Of a stretch of 64,000 nucleotides of DNA, positions 33,587 to 48,855 are shown one piece after another; positions within the stretch are counted from its first letter, which is position 1; each line of letters opens with the position of its first letter. Source of the DNA: Okapia johnstoni (Eukaryota; Chordata; Mammalia; Artiodactyla; Giraffidae). The DNA lies in assembly GCA_024291935.2 (NCBI GenBank), contig CM044315.1:79032385-79096384 (forward strand). The letters run 5' to 3'. The translations under genes and the position numbers were made by a program. A model generated the notes under the pieces. It ran no database searches, was not told where the DNA came from, and worked only from the letters and a program-made list of their open reading frames with translations.

Positions 33587-33810
33587 ATTGTTAGGAGCAT
33601 AGACTCTGAAGCCAGACTGCCTGGGTTCAAATCCTAGCTCTGCCACTTAACAGGCTGTATAAAGTTAAGCAACTTAAATAATTTCTCTAAGCCTCAATTT
33701 CTTCACCTACAAAAAATGGGGGTAATAGTACTAAACATATAACATTGTGGTGAGGGTTAAATGATATAATGCTTATGAAAGAACACATGATAAGTGCTCA
33801 AAAACTGTTG
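33587..33810 (+). repeat. Near full-length MIR SINE
   Basis: Runs from 'gattgttaggagcatagact' through 'tgggttcaaatcctagctct' and 'cctcaatttcttcacctac' to 'gataagtgctcaaaaactgt'. Ancient and non-coding. Confidence 0.85.
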
Positions 33811-34989
33811 GTGATGAAAAATTATTTTCTTTTTAAAGCAAAAGAAGCAATTTGGATGTATTCAAGAAATATATTAATTTGAGGGAAACTCTTTACAAAT
33901 TTATTTTTCATAGGTTTTAAACCCTAAAATGTTTCAGAATGTGAATTTGCAGTCATTTTAATTTCTGTTATCATGACTGTAATCATATAATAAAATTGGG
34001 GCAAACTGCATAACTTTATTCCTCATCTGTGAAATTATTATCTCTTCAGTCCTTTATTAGTCGATTCTGGGTAAAATGCTCTCTTGTAAACTAAACTGTA
34101 AGCTCCACAGGCACAAATGTTAAAGTTTCTTCATTTAGTAAGATTCAGTTTTGCAACTGGGACACCAGCAGAGTTTTGTATGGAAGTGATATTTGAGCTA
34201 AGCCATGAAGAACATAGGATTTCCTTATTTGGGCAAGAAATTTTATTTATATTTTCCATAGCTATAAAACTGATTGATCCTTATTAGCACTTTCTGTTTA
34301 GTCCAAGGTTGGGTCCAGCCCATGCCCTGGATTCCCCAGCCGTGATACTGGTAAAGAAATGTTAAATAAACAGTTACATTTCCATTTCTACTTATGCCAC
34401 TACTTAGTTTAGAAGGCAGGAGAATAAGAACTCTTTTAAGCCATGAGCCATTCATGAATTTTTAACAATTTCTTGCTAATATTGATGTTTTCAGAGTTCT
34501 TGTTGCACATTTAAGCATGACATGTAAGCAAGACTGCTTACAAAGAACTCAGTTGTTAGGGGCCTATGAGGCCCTTTCAGCACACTTGTTGAATCTTGTC
34601 TCATTCCTAAATGGCACTTGGAGCATGATGAAGGTAAGAAAAACATGGTACACTTATAGGATAACATGCAGGTAGGGGCTAACCTTATAGCAGGTGTTTA
34701 TAGTTCAGCTTTTTTCCTGGAAGCTGAGATGTCAGAGTCATTGTGATATGTAATGAAGAAAGTGCTGCAGTACAATTTTATTCTAAAATTTCTAAACAAT
34801 GTAGAGGCCAAGTAGGGAAGGTGCCTCAGCCATAGAACAGTAAACTGAAATTTGTTCAAATCTTTTCTCAAGGCAGAACTAGCTTTGTGACTTGGGGATG
34901 GGTTGGAGGGATGCAGTGCTTATAAAACTAAACAAGAAGTCCTTGAAAGTATGTAGTGCATTCAGGCTCACTCATTGTTAAAGCACTTG
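33811..34989. other. Intronic sequence, no element recognised
   Basis: No splice-flanked coding segment, RNA gene or nameable repeat is seen. Low-complexity content is minor. Confidence 0.45.
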
Positions 34990-35195
34990 AGTCCCCAAGC
35001 ACCACAACGGGCTTCTCGTTGCAGCGGTTTCTCTTCTTGCAGAGCACGGGCTTTAGCGCGTGCTAGCTCAGGAGTTATGACACGCAGGCTTAGTTGCCCC
35101 ACGCATGTGAAATTTTAGTTCCCGGGTCAGGGATCAAACCTGTGTTCCCTGCATTGGCAGGCAGATTCCTAACCACTGGACCACCAGGGGAATCT
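34990..35195 (-). mobile_element. CHR-type SINE
   Basis: Reversed copy with 'gcttctcgttgcagcggttt', 'ggatcaaacctgtgttccct' and the end 'ctaaccactggaccaccagg'. It lies about 380 bp upstream of the first exon seen. Confidence 0.75.
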
Positions 35196-35370
35196 CTTAT
35201 TCAAGCTTCTTTATTAACCTTTTTGAGATTATGAAAAAAGGTATGAAATGTTCCCCAGGAGAATGTATATATGTACAAACAGAAGTTTTCTTATTAGTTC
35301 TGGAGGTCCATAGACTTCAGGGTAAGGATTCTTTTTCTAGATTGTGTGTTCCTTAAGAACTATACCTAGA

Positions 35371-35371
35371 A

Positions 35372-35402
<31 letters not shown>

Positions 35403-35418
35403 AAATTAAAAAAAAAAA
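35371..35418 (+). repeat. Tail-only retroinsertion, 48 bp (AAAT)n/A
   Basis: A pure A/T tract made of AAAT units and then a run of A is bounded by two perfect copies of the 16-bp word aagaactatacctaga (35355-35370 and 35419-35434). This is the signature of a target-primed insertion in which only the tail was copied. It ends about 145 bp before the 3' splice site of the SWIM exon. Confidence 0.8.
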
Positions 35419-35543
35419 AAGAACTATACCTAGATTTCATTGACCTTTGACAAAGCCTGCTGTGTATATGGGAGATACTCAGCAAATAGTTTCTGAATTG
35501 ATGAACTGGAATGCAAAATGAAAATCTTCAAATTTCTTACTAG

Positions 35544-36017
<474 letters not shown>

Positions 36018-37059
36018 TAATCACTAACTTTAATCAGTTTATTCTATCCAAACTATTTATTAACTCTGTTTCTTAAAGCCATCCAATTGTCCACCTCATA
36101 AAGTTTGGGTGAAAATGACAGAGGATGTTAGAGTTATAAATTAAACCAGTTTGTGGACTTCATGTGTCCATATAATCCTTGCTTCTACGAGCCTGGAATA
36201 TTCAGGAGAAAGACAACATAAAAAAATTAATGCCATTCAGTGAAATGAAATGGATATCAGAATTCCTTAACATTTCAGGATCCTGCATAGCACCATGGTT
36301 ATTCTAAAGAGTGTCGGTTTGCATTGTGTTTATGAGCTATATAATGGATGGAGAGAGATATGGTGTTCACTTATTCATTCAAGAAATGTATGTTGAGTAC
36401 CTGCTCTGTGCATGTGATAGTGCTGATTGTTGAGGGCATAAAACAGACATGGCTCCTGTCTTCAAATATCTTACAATCTAGTAGAAAAGACAGCTAAGAC
36501 TGAAGTAAAGGCTTGCTTTTGTTATGAAGCCAGGTTGTAGATACTTAATCATAGGAAACTGTTGAAGAATTTTGAGAAGAGGAGCTATATGAGCCAATTT
36601 TTCATTTTGTTGGTTAGGTCCCACTATGTTCCAGGCATCATACATGAGAATCTTATGTATGTTTATATATGTTAATTCATTTAGTTTTCAGAACTACCCT
36701 GTGAGGTAGATATTATAACCATTTTGTAAATAGGGAAATTATTTATAACCTAGGCTCACCTGACTTCAGAACTCAAGTTTTTTATACCTCTCTATACTTC
36801 CTTTCTATTTTTAGAATATAACTTTGGTATTAGTGTGAACAAGGCAGTGAGACTAGGTTAACAGCCTGTATAATACTATGGTCTATGTGCTAAAGGGCCT
36901 GCCTTTCCCAGTTGCCCAAGAGAACTAATCAAGTCCTACATACAACCTCACCACTTCTCAGAAATAAAGATAGTCAGACAAGTTTCCAGGAACTCTTGCT
37001 AACTAGCAGAAATAATCTTCTGTTTCTTTATCCTCAAAGTTGTAGTGTTTACATGATGC

Positions 37060-37275
37060 ATGCATGCATGCTAAGTCACTTCAGTTGTGTCTGACTGCAA
37101 CCCTATGAACTATAGTCCACCAGGCTCCTCGGTGGGATCCTCCAGGCAAAAATACTGGAGTGGATTGCCATGCCCTCCTCCAGGGATCTCTTCCCGACCC
37201 AAGGATCAAACCTGTATCTCTTATGTTTCATGCAGGAGGGTTCTTTACTACTAGCACCATCCTGGGAAGCCCATT
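37060..37275 (-). mobile_element. Bov-tA SINE
   Basis: Reversed copy after a (gcat)n run at about 37058-37071, ending 'ctagcaccatcctgggaagc'. The central 'gattgccatgccctcctcca' is typical. Confidence 0.8.
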
Positions 37276-37331
37276 TACGTGGTAACTGAGCTCTATTTGA
37301 GAGATGACTGTTAAAGAGTAGCTTTCTAAAG

Positions 37332-37660
37332 GGGCTTCCCTGGTGGTTCAATGGTAAAGAATCACCTGCCAATGCCTCAGTGGTAAAGATTCTGCCTGTC
37401 AATGCCAGAGACACAGGTTCCATCCTTGATCCAGGAAGATCCCACATGCCTTAAGCAACTAAGCCCATGTGCCACAACTGTTGAGCCTGTGCTTTAAAGG
37501 GAGCCGCAACTACTGAAGCCCATGCGCCCTAAAGCCCATGCTCCACAAGTCCACACACCTAAGCTATAGAGTAGCTCCCACTTGCTGCAACTAGAGAAAA
37601 GCCCGTACAGCAATGAAGACCCAGCACAGCTAGAAATAAATTAAATAACTAAATAAAAAT
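37332..37660 (+). mobile_element. CHR-type SINE, long form
   Basis: Head 'gggcttccctggtggttcaa', then repeated 'gccacaactgttgagcctg'-type units and 'gcaatgaagacccagcacag', and an (aaat)-rich tail. A short duplication of 'gtggtaaagattctgcc' text lies near the head. It directly precedes the reversed BovB D. Confidence 0.75.
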
Positions 37661-37673
37661 AAAATTATAAAAC

Positions 37674-38545
37674 TCTAGTTCCTCTTCACTTTCTGCCATA
37701 AGGGTGGTGTCATCTGCATATCTGAGGTTATTGATATTTCTTCTGGCAACCTTGATTCCAGCTTTTGCTTCATCCAGCCCAGCATTTCACATGAGGTACT
37801 CTGTATATAAGTTAAATTAGCAGAGTGACAATATACAGCCTTGATGTACTCCTTTCCCAATTTTGAACCAGTCCATTGTTCCATGTCCAGGTCTAACTGT
37901 TGCTTCCTGACCTGTTGTTACAGGTTTCTCAGGAGACACGTAAGGTGGTCTGGTATTCCCATCTCTTTAAGAATTTTCCACGGTTTATTGTGATCCCCAC
38001 AGTCAAAGGCTTTCGCATAGTCAATGAAGCAGAAGTAGATGTTCTTCTGGAATTCCCTTGCTTTTTCTATGATCCAGTGTACTGTGCTAAGCCTCTTCAG
38101 TCGTGTCCGACTTTTTGTGACCCCATGGACTGTAACCTGCCAGGTTCCTCTGTCCATGGCATTCTCCAGGCATGAATACTGGAGTGGGTTGCCATTGCCT
38201 TCTCCAGGGGATCTTCCTGACCTAGGGATTGAACCAGTATCTCTTACATCTCCTGCATTATCAGGCAGGTTCTTTACCACTAGCACCACCTGGGAAGCCC
38301 TTCTATGATCAGAAGGATGTTAGCAATTTGATCTCTGCTTCTTCTACCTTTTCTAAATTCAGCTTGTACATCTGGAAGTTCTCAGTTCACATACTGTTGA
38401 AGCCTAGCTTGAAGGATTTTGAGCATTATCTTGTTAGCATGTGAAATGAATGCAAGTGAAATGAGTGCAGTGTAGTTTGAACATTCTTTGGTGTTGCCCT
38501 TCTTTAGGATTGGAATGAAAACTGACCTTTTCCAGTCCTGTCCTA
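37674..38545 (-). mobile_element. BovB (RTE) LINE copy D, internal fragment, split by a SINE
   Basis: Reversed BovB RT text: the Y-A-D-D region at about 37690-37720, LKEMGIPDHLTCLLRNL coding at 37918-37980, and 'ctgaccttttccagtcctgt' at the far end (about 38520-38540). A Bov-tA at 38075-38300 interrupts it. Both ends of the LINE are missing, and all frames are broken. Confidence 0.8.
38075..38300 (-). mobile_element. Bov-tA SINE inserted in BovB
   Basis: A complete reversed Bov-tA that splits BovB copy D. A perfect 10-bp target-site duplication, ttctatgatc, lies at 38065-38074 and 38301-38310. Removing the SINE and one repeat restores continuous BovB order, so the SINE is the younger of the two. 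Confidence 0.9.
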
Positions 38546-39934
38546 TAGCCACTGCAGGAATATGTATAAAAAGTACTTAGACACTCTCATGTAGGAAGCT
38601 CTCAATAAATGGCTGTTTTTAACAAATATTGAAGGATGAAAGGAGTATATTTGTTTTTCTTTGCCACTTTCAGTTTACAGAAGTAGTATAGAGTATATTA
38701 TTTGCCCACCTGGGTTTTAAATCTAGATGGTCAATAGGACATGCATTTGTTCATTCTATAAATATTAATTCAATGCTATAATGATCCAGACACTGTGAGG
38801 TACAAAAATGAATCCCTACTCTACTCTTTAAAATCTTCAACATAGTTGGGAGTATATGAAACATGCCCAATTCTAAAGTAAAACAAAATGCAACAGGTCT
38901 TTAAGAGAAGTAATAATAAAGTACTAAGAAGAGAGTTACTACATTACTATCATGCATATGAGTATGAAGGGCATACTTTCAACAGGTGGGGTGTATGGGA
39001 TGTATGGTGAATTCAGCGAGAGCCCCTCCTGCCAAGTAAACTAAGTAGGATGTGAATTTTGGCAGTGTTAGCCTCTCTGTATACTTATTTTATGGTTTTC
39101 CTTTCTCATTGCAGCCCAGACTATAGAGCTGAGGCAATAATGACAATGAGAAGTAATGCTTTTTGGCCAAAGAACAGGTTGTGGGGAAAGGAAGGGAAGT
39201 AAAGGGAAAAGCGTAAGTAGAGTCATCAGGAAATGTCAGTGACTTCTGGGGACACTAAGTTTCTAGTTGAAACATACCACAAGTATATGCAAGACAAGGC
39301 TAGAAATGAAAGGGCCTGAACAGGGAGGGCCCTAAATGCTAAGCTAAGTTTAGACTTCATTTATAAAGAATAGTTTATCACTGAAGACTTCTGAGCAGGG
39401 AAGGGATATGATCAGAACTGTGTTGAGAATAACACATTTGAAGAAAAGTAGCATATAGCAGATTCCATAAATTGGTTGCTCCTAGTGTTAATTAGTATTT
39501 GTAGAGTAAATATGAGTCCTGATTTCCTGGATGATAAGATGCTCTGGAAAAGCATGGCAGAAGAGCACCGTTCTCTGCAGACCTGGATTTCATTTAAACA
39601 AGGCTTTCTTATAGGAGGACAAGAAGAAAGGTAGATTGACTGATGAAACGACATGAATTTGTAACCAATTGCACGACCACACATAGAGAGTATTGACTTA
39701 TACTATAAGACTATGTTGACTTACAGTCTTTTGTCACTTGGCGACAGGGTTCTAAAAATTTATCACAGGACTTGGTCTTTGCGAAAGTGAGAGAAGAAGA
39801 TTCAGTTTTCATTCCACAAATATTTCTTAGGTGCCTGTCACATTACCAGAACTGTGTTATAGATGATTCAGCTGTGAGCAAGGAGCTAACAGGCTACTAG
39901 GGGAGAGGGGTGTGTAAATAACTAACACTGTGTT

Positions 39935-40091
39935 GTTTTTTTTTTTAAGAGGATCATCTACCCTTTCTTTTCTTTTTTTTTTTAATAAATTTATTTATTT
40001 TAGTTGGGGGCTAATTACTTTACAATATTGTAGTAGTTTTTGCCATACATTGACATGAATCAGCCATGGGTTCACATGTGCTCCCCCTCCC
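39935..40091 (-). mobile_element. Short L1 3' end with an apparent 3' transduction
   Basis: A 5'-truncated ruminant L1 3' end in reverse orientation. The 13-bp target-site duplication ctaacactgtgtt lies at 39922-39934 and 40092-40104. On the minus strand the L1 ends in an A tract (complement of 39973-39983). This is followed by about 26 non-L1 bases (39947-39972) and then a second A tract (complement of 39936-39946). That order is expected of read-through past the element's own poly(A) site. Confidence 0.85.
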
Positions 40092-40607
40092 CTAACACTG
40101 TGTTTTAAGTGATGTCATTGAGGTGAGCCCAGGAAGGAAAGATATTCTGAGTATAAATTTATAAAATTATATCACCCTGTATATAACCCTGCCTGTGCTT
40201 TAGGTAGCAGGTTTCCAGAAATTTAGAATCGTTGATTCTACTTGATAGGCTACAATTTTATAGTGAATTTTAAAAAGAGAAATTTTTATTTTCTAAAAAA
40301 GTATTTTTTTAATTTTAAAATAATATGTGTGCTTTAAGGCTTATTTTAAACTTCAGAGAAAAACAAACGAGGAGAAAAATGTCATTCTCCTAGGGGAAAA
40401 AAATACATCACTATTTTCGTGTTTGTGCTTTTTTACCCCAGGATGATATTTGTAGACCTTGGGAGAGAATACAACTGAGAGTTTAGTGAACGTGAAACTA
40501 GCTCTACTCTCTTACGTTTATTGAAAACCCCACGATTGAGAAAGCCCAGATTAAGGCAGAATGCCCATCTGTTTCTGAATGTACTCACATAGGGCTGCTC
40601 CTGCTGA

Positions 40608-42494
<1,887 letters not shown>

Positions 42495-42845
42495 TAGATC
42501 TTGCTAAGTGAACTTTAGCCCAAATGGTGGAAGATTTAGCTTCTACAGAGGCCACCCAAAGTCATTTTGAACTCACTTATGTTTCTTCCACAGCCTTATT
42601 TTTTGCTACTGACACCAGCGTTCTATTCCAGATATTACCACACAGAAGCCTTTAGTGAGAGAAAACCTTTTGCCTTGGCTTCTGTCTCATGGCATTAGCT
42701 TGGCTCTCCAAATACTTAACTATTCTCACTTTTCTCGCATTCCCTGGGTCTGCTTTTCTTTATCATTTCCAGCAAACCTCTTAGCCATCCATTTCTAAGC
42801 CTTGAGCCCTGGACTTCTATTTTTCTTTCCCTATTCTCCTTTGTT

Positions 42846-44187
42846 AAGTTCAGTTTGGTCACTCAGTCATGTCTGACTCTTTGCAACCCCATGGTCTGCA
42901 GCTTACCAGTCCTCCCTGTCCATCACCAACTCCCAGAGCTTGCTCAAACTCATGTCCATCGAGTCAGTGATGCCATCCAACCATCTCATCCTCTGTTGGC
43001 CCCTTCTCCTCCCGCTTTCAATCTTTCCCAGCATCAGGGTCTTTTCTAGTGAGTCAGTTCTTCCCATCAGGTGGCCAAAGTATTGGAGTTTCAGCTTCAG
43101 TTTCAGTTTCCGTCCTTCCAGTGAATATTCAGGACTGATTTCCTTTAGATTAGACTGGTTGGATCTCCTTGCCGTCCAAAGAACTTTCAAGAGTCTTCTC
43201 TAACACCACAGTTCAAAAGCATCAATTCTTCAGTGCTCAGCTTTCTTTATAGTCCAACTCTCACATCCATACATGACTACTGGAAAAGCCATAGCTTTGA
43301 CTAGACTAGACGGACCTTTGTTGGCAAAGTAATGTCTCTGCTTTTTAATATGCTGTCCAGGTTGATTATAGCCTTTCTTCCAAGGAGCAAGTGTCTTTTA
43401 ATTTCATGGCTGCAGTTACCACCTGCAGTGATTTTGGAGCCCAAAAAAATAAAGTTTCTCACTGTTTCCACTGTTTCCCCATCTATTTGCCATGAAGTGA
43501 TGGGACTGGATGCCATGATCTTAATTTTCTGAATGTTGAGCTTTAAGCCAACTTTTTCACTCTCCTCTTTCACTTTCATCGAGAGGCTCTTTAGTTCTTC
43601 TTCACTTTCTGCCATAAGGGTGGTGTCATCTGCATATCTGAGGTTATTGATATTTCTTCCGGCGATCTTGATTCCAGTTTGTGTTTCTTCCAGCCCAGCA
43701 TTTCTCATGATGTACTCTGCATAGAAGTTAAATAAGCAGGGTGACAATGTACAACCTTGACATACTCCTTTCCCAATTTGGAACCAGTCTGTTGTTCCAT
43801 GTCTAACTGTTGCTTCTTGACCTGCATACAGATTTTTCAAGAAGCAGGTCAGGTGGTCTGGTATTCCCATCTCTTTCAGAATTTTCCACAGTTTGTTGTG
43901 ATCCACACAGTCAAAGGCTTTGGTGCAATCAATAAAGCAGAAGTGGGTTTTTTTCTGAAACTTGCTTGCTTTTTCTATGTTCCAGCGGATGTTCGCAATT
44001 TGGTCTCTGGTTCCTCTGCCTTTTCTAAATCCAGCTTGAACATATGGAAGTTCGTGGTTCATGTACTGTTGAAGCCTGGCTTGGAGAATTTTGAGCATTA
44101 CTTTGCTAGTGTGTGAGATGAGTGCAAATGTGTGGTAGCTTGGCATTGCCTTTCTTTGGGATTGGAATGAAAACTGACCTTTTCCAG
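42846..44187 (-). mobile_element. BovB (RTE) LINE copy E, 5' truncated
   Basis: Reversed 1.34-kb BovB from its 3' end (about 42846) to the start of the RT domain. A 306-residue frame at 43301-44221 covers GFRKGRGTRDQIANIRW through the intact catalytic Y-A-D-D (43625-43636) to ITLPTKVRLV. It is then lost to a frameshift, and the C-terminal block continues at 42903-43190. The first residues of the 306-residue frame come from flanking DNA. No endonuclease is present. Confidence 0.87.
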
Positions 44188-45879
44188 TCCTTTGAGAACT
44201 CTTTTTTTTTTTTAGCATCATGACCTCAGAGTTACCTCTGTGGTGATCTCTTCCTCATCCTCTTTCAATTATCTCACTTCCAGTGTCGTATTAGCTGCTG
44301 CCCTATGACCATTTCTACTGAAAAAAATTCTCCTAATCACCTCAAACTCGAGAAATCCCAAAATGGAATCAGGCCTTCTATGAAGAAAGATTCCCCTGAA
44401 CCTGGCGTTGGCACCACCATTTCTTATTCGACGAAACTTACTGTCAAGCACTCATTTTTGTTTCATCCCCTACATCCAGTCACCAATATAATTTGATTCC
44501 TTGACCTTTAAAATGCAACTTAGTGTCCATTCACACTTTTTATTTCTTGTCATAACTGGTCTGGTTGAGGGCCTTGGGACTTTTAGATTAAATTAGACCT
44601 GTGGCCTTCTGAATGGCCTCTTTGTTCAAGATTCTCCTCATTAAGACCATCTTCTTTAGTCATTATTTATCTTCATCATTCCCGTTTCAATGACAGTTTT
44701 GCAGTGGTGATACTCAACTCCCCTCCCTGTTTGCAAAATCCTTCATACTCTGAACTTACAATCCAGTCACGGCCCCACTCTGGGGTTATACTGGAAAAGC
44801 TGTCTATGGCATATTCTGAAATTTCTAATATAGCTTCTCTGTACTTTCTCCACTCCAGAAAGCAATGACAAACTTTCCTCTCATACAAAATAGCACCAAA
44901 AAACCACTACAGCTTGGGATTTTAGTGAATTCCCCAAAGCATATATTAATACATTATAGTCTTAGAGCTAAAAGCTTTGGGGAATGAGACTTAATGATTC
45001 AGACTTTACGTGGTTACTTTGGGGCTGGTAAGTGTGGGGTTTTGGTTTGAGTGCTGGGGCTTCATATCACCTGAGGCACTATAGCTTTGGAGTTTTCATT
45101 AATAATGAACAGCTACATTATTGAGCATTATGTGCCAGCCTCTGTGTTAAAGATTGTATGCATGTTTAATTCTCATAACAATCCTATGAAGTAATTGTGC
45201 GTTTATTGCAAAGAAACAGAGACACCTCTGGTTACTTCTGGATACAGAATGAAATAAAGAAGTATAGAAAACTATCTCTCTGACACAATCACATTTTCCA
45301 AAGTACAGGAATGTTGAACTATTAATCTAATGTTACTGGTCCAACCAGTTGTGACCAGGGTCACATAACACAGTGCATGGCAACTTGGAAACAGCTTCCC
45401 TCAGAAGGGATTGTAGGCATGGACCCTTCAAGGGTAAGACATCAGCATCTCCATATGTTTAGGTGAGAAAAATGGAGCTCAGAAAGTTTTTGTTCAGAGT
45501 CACACACTAGCAGGTGGTGGCTCTAACACTGGAGCCCCAACCTGTCCAACTCCAAACCAAGCATCCTTGTGCAACATCTCCCTCAATTTCACCTCGTTAT
45601 GTACTGTTTTACCCAAAAGTGCATGTTTTTTTAAGAATTTGAAATTAGCCTTCAGAGCATCAGGTTTATCTGAGGCCTGAATCTCTTGGGAATAATTTCT
45701 GTGACAATCACAGGATTGTGTTGTGGATTTGGACTTGGCCTTTGGGCCTTAGGTGAAAGGAAGTAAGCAGAGCATGACCCCAGTGCTTCTAAAGCTTTTC
45801 TTAGATACTTAGATTCATTATGAAAAGCTCTTGGTTGTGACATTTTCATATCTAAGAAATTGCTGTATCAATCGTCCAA

Positions 45880-46085
45880 GAAACTCTCAGCATTCCGCAC
45901 CAACCGCTATCTATGATCTTCCCAGAATCACCTGGGATACTTGTTAAAACAGATTGCTGGGCCCTGTCCCCAGAGTTTCTGATCTTGTCAGTTGGAGTAG
46001 GACCTGATAATTTGCATTTCTAACAAATTCCCAGAGGATGCTGGTGACGTTCTTCCAGAGACCACAGTTTGTAAAACACGGCATT
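45880..46085 (-). repeat. MER5A-type DNA transposon (hAT, non-autonomous)
   Basis: Text such as 'cccagaatcacctgggatac', 'gattgctgggccctgtcccc' and 'accacagtttgtaaaacac' matches reversed MER5A. Ancient, short and without coding capacity. Confidence 0.75.
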
Positions 46086-46299
46086 ACTGGGTCAGACACT
46101 AGAGCATGTGCATTCATGCCCCCCATCCCGACTACTCTGAGGGTTCCTCACTGGTCAAAAAGCCTGCTCCTCAGGGGATGGTCTCAGCATGGATAGTAGG
46201 AATGGGAGGAGAGGCCTCAGTACCTTCAGTTTCTGAACGGGAGATAACAGAAGCAGCCAGGCGTGGTTTTCTCTTCTCCCCACGTCTGTACACATATGC

Positions 46300-46400
46300 T
46301 TTTTTAAAAAATTTTTATTTATTTTAATTGGAGGATAATTACTTTATAATACTCTGGTGGGTTTTGCCCTACATCGACATGAATCAGCCACGGGTGCACA
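46300..46400 (-). repeat. Short L1 3' end
   Basis: About 100 bp of the ruminant L1 3' end in reverse ('ggaggataattactttataa', 'ctacatcgacatgaatcagc'), similar to the 3' ends at 7690 and 40000. Boundaries are approximate, and I do not see a firm target-site duplication. Confidence 0.7.
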
Positions 46401-47860
46401 TTTTTAAAAATTTTCTTTTAAAACCTATAAAGTATCTCTGCTTCCATAAAAGACCAGTCTTTACATATTTGCTCCTGTTCCTATGCCATTTCCTTTTCTC
46501 AAGAATTTTGCTCCTGCAATTACTCTTTTCTCTGGTATCATTAATTTCTCCCTCAATACTGGATCAATTCCATCAGAATACAAATATGGTCTAATATTTT
46601 CAGTCTCATAAAGTGCCTTTGATTTTCCCCTCCTCCTCTAATCACTATCCCATTTCTCTTTTTGCCTTCAGAACAACACTGCTTGAAAACCTTGTCCCTC
46701 TTTCCATTTGCTTACCTCCATATGCTCTCTTGAGCCCACTGCAGTCTTCACTGCTCATTGCTGTCACTCTACTGATAAGTAGCTCTGGGTAAAACCACCA
46801 GTGTCTGCCATATTATTCTCTGTTGTTACTTTACCTGACCTCTTAGCAGTTTCCAATAAAATTGACCATACCCTATCCCTACATTAATTTTACAGAACTA
46901 GCAAACAGTGTAACACAGACACCATAGGAGAAGAACTACTATGTGAAGAAAACAATTTTTTTCATGAGGTTTATACAGGCCTTTAGGATTCTTAAATTCT
47001 AAAAGTTGAGGAAGTAACTTTTATGATCTGAATATTTGTGCATCTTTCTTACTGCCACACTGTTCAAAATTTTTTACCTCCTGTATATTAAGGATTTCTT
47101 ACCACCTGGTGTTCATAAAGGGCACTTTTATCGATAGGAATTCACAGTCCCAATAGTATTAAAAGCTGACATCCTAGATTACAAAAATTTTCTACCAAAA
47201 GGAAAAAACATCCAATAGACTACAAATACTCAGGGACTACAGTGCTGTCTCAGCATTTTTGTTTTCATTTACGTCCTTCCCCCTGTTTTGGTACATACCC
47301 TCCCGCCATTTCTGTGCTTAAACAACTCCTATTTATCTCTTGTTCTTCAAAATGAAGTAATACATGTACACAGGTTAAAATGTCAAATGGTTCTACAAAC
47401 TTCATAATAAAAAGCAGTATTCCTCTACTATATTCCTTCACATTGTCAGTTCCTACTTCTTAGAAAGAGCAATTTTTAATTCTTTTAGCTGCTTTTTCTA
47501 ATATGCCTCCACATTTCTAAATGACTGTTCTTTCTTAATTTTTTAAATTATAGATGTTCTCTTTTTCTTCCTACAATGAAAGATGAGGATTTACCTCTCT
47601 TAAGGTCATACCCTTAGGGTTCTTTCCCAAACAGCCTTTCTCATTCTTTTCAATGTGCATAGGCTGAGAATGTTTCAGATCTTTAAGTTTTACTTCCTTT
47701 TTGATGAACAGTTCTGTCTTTAAATAATTTCTCTCTTCTTGCATTTTACTCTAAGCAGTCAAGAGGAACCAGGCTGCTCCTTCAACACTTTGCTTAGGTA
47801 TTTCCTCAGCTAATCTTACTACTCACAAGTTCTACCTTCCACAAACACTAGGACATGAAC

Positions 47861-48123
47861 TGCTGCTAAGTCGCTTCAGTCGTGTGTCCAACTCTGTGCG
47901 ACCCCCTAGATGGCAGCCCACCAGGCTTCGCTGTCCCTGGGATTCTCCAGGCAAGAACACTGGAGTGGGTTGCCATTTCCTTCTCCAATGCATGAAAGTG
48001 AAAGTGAAGTCGCTCAGTCGTGTCCGACTCTTCGCGACCCCATGGACTGCAGCCTACCAGGCTCCTCCGTCCATGGGATTTTCCAGGCAAGAGTACTGGA
48101 GTGGGGTGCCATTGCCTTCTCCA
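47861..48123 (-). mobile_element. BOV-A2 SINE dimer
   Basis: Two reversed BOV-A2 units join at about 47990 ('ttctccaatgcatgaaagtg'). The sequence has little decay and many retained CpGs, which points to a young insertion. A perfect 11-bp target-site duplication, aggacatgaac, lies at 47850-47860 and 48124-48134. Confidence 0.9.
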
Positions 48124-48629
48124 AGGACATGAACACAATGGCTCAATTATAAGACCACCAGTCTTCTCAGAACCAAGCAGGGAAAGAGGACTGCGTGGTG
48201 GGGGTGTTCATTTGTTCCATATGTATATTTTTCTTAATCCCTCAGTTTTTAGTATGGAAAACCTACCCTCAGCTTTGTGTAGTATTCCCAATCCAGAGCT
48301 TCTGTGAATCAGTCTTTCCAGTGAGTAAAGCTCTGGTTTTCTTCCAGGAGAGGGAATGAGCAGGCACTGAACTACCTTGAATATTTATGCCTGTTTTTAT
48401 CTCTCCACTTTTGTTTTAATAAAGTATCAAGAGGGAGTGGTGATAAACATACATGTTTGTTAGCCATTTTTAGCTAGAATTAACTCATGTTTATTCTTCG
48501 AGGACAAACTCAAATGGTGTAACTTTTCCTGACCCCATGTACAGAGTTAATTGTTCCATCATACCTGGTCTCGTAACACTTTGTATGTGGCTGTAATAGT
48601 ATTTACTGTGCTTTATTATAATTATTATT

Positions 48630-48855
48630 GCTTGTGTGTGTGTGTGCTCAGTCGCTCAGTAGTGTCTAACTCTTTGTGACCCTATGGATTGTAGCCCACC
48701 AGGCTCCTCTGTCCGTGGGACTTTCCATGTGAGAAGACTGGAGTGGGTTGCCATTTCCTTCTCCAGGGGATCTTCCCAACTCAGGGATCAAACCTGCCTC
48801 TCCTTTTTCTCCTGCATTGGGAGGTGGATTCTTTACCACTGAGCCACCTGGGTTA
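48630..48855 (-). mobile_element. Bov-tA SINE with (TG)n start
   Basis: A (tg)n run and 'ctcagtcgctcagtagtgtc' lead into a full reversed Bov-tA ending 'ccactgagccacctggg'. Similar words ataattattat and acaattattat flank it. Confidence 0.8.
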
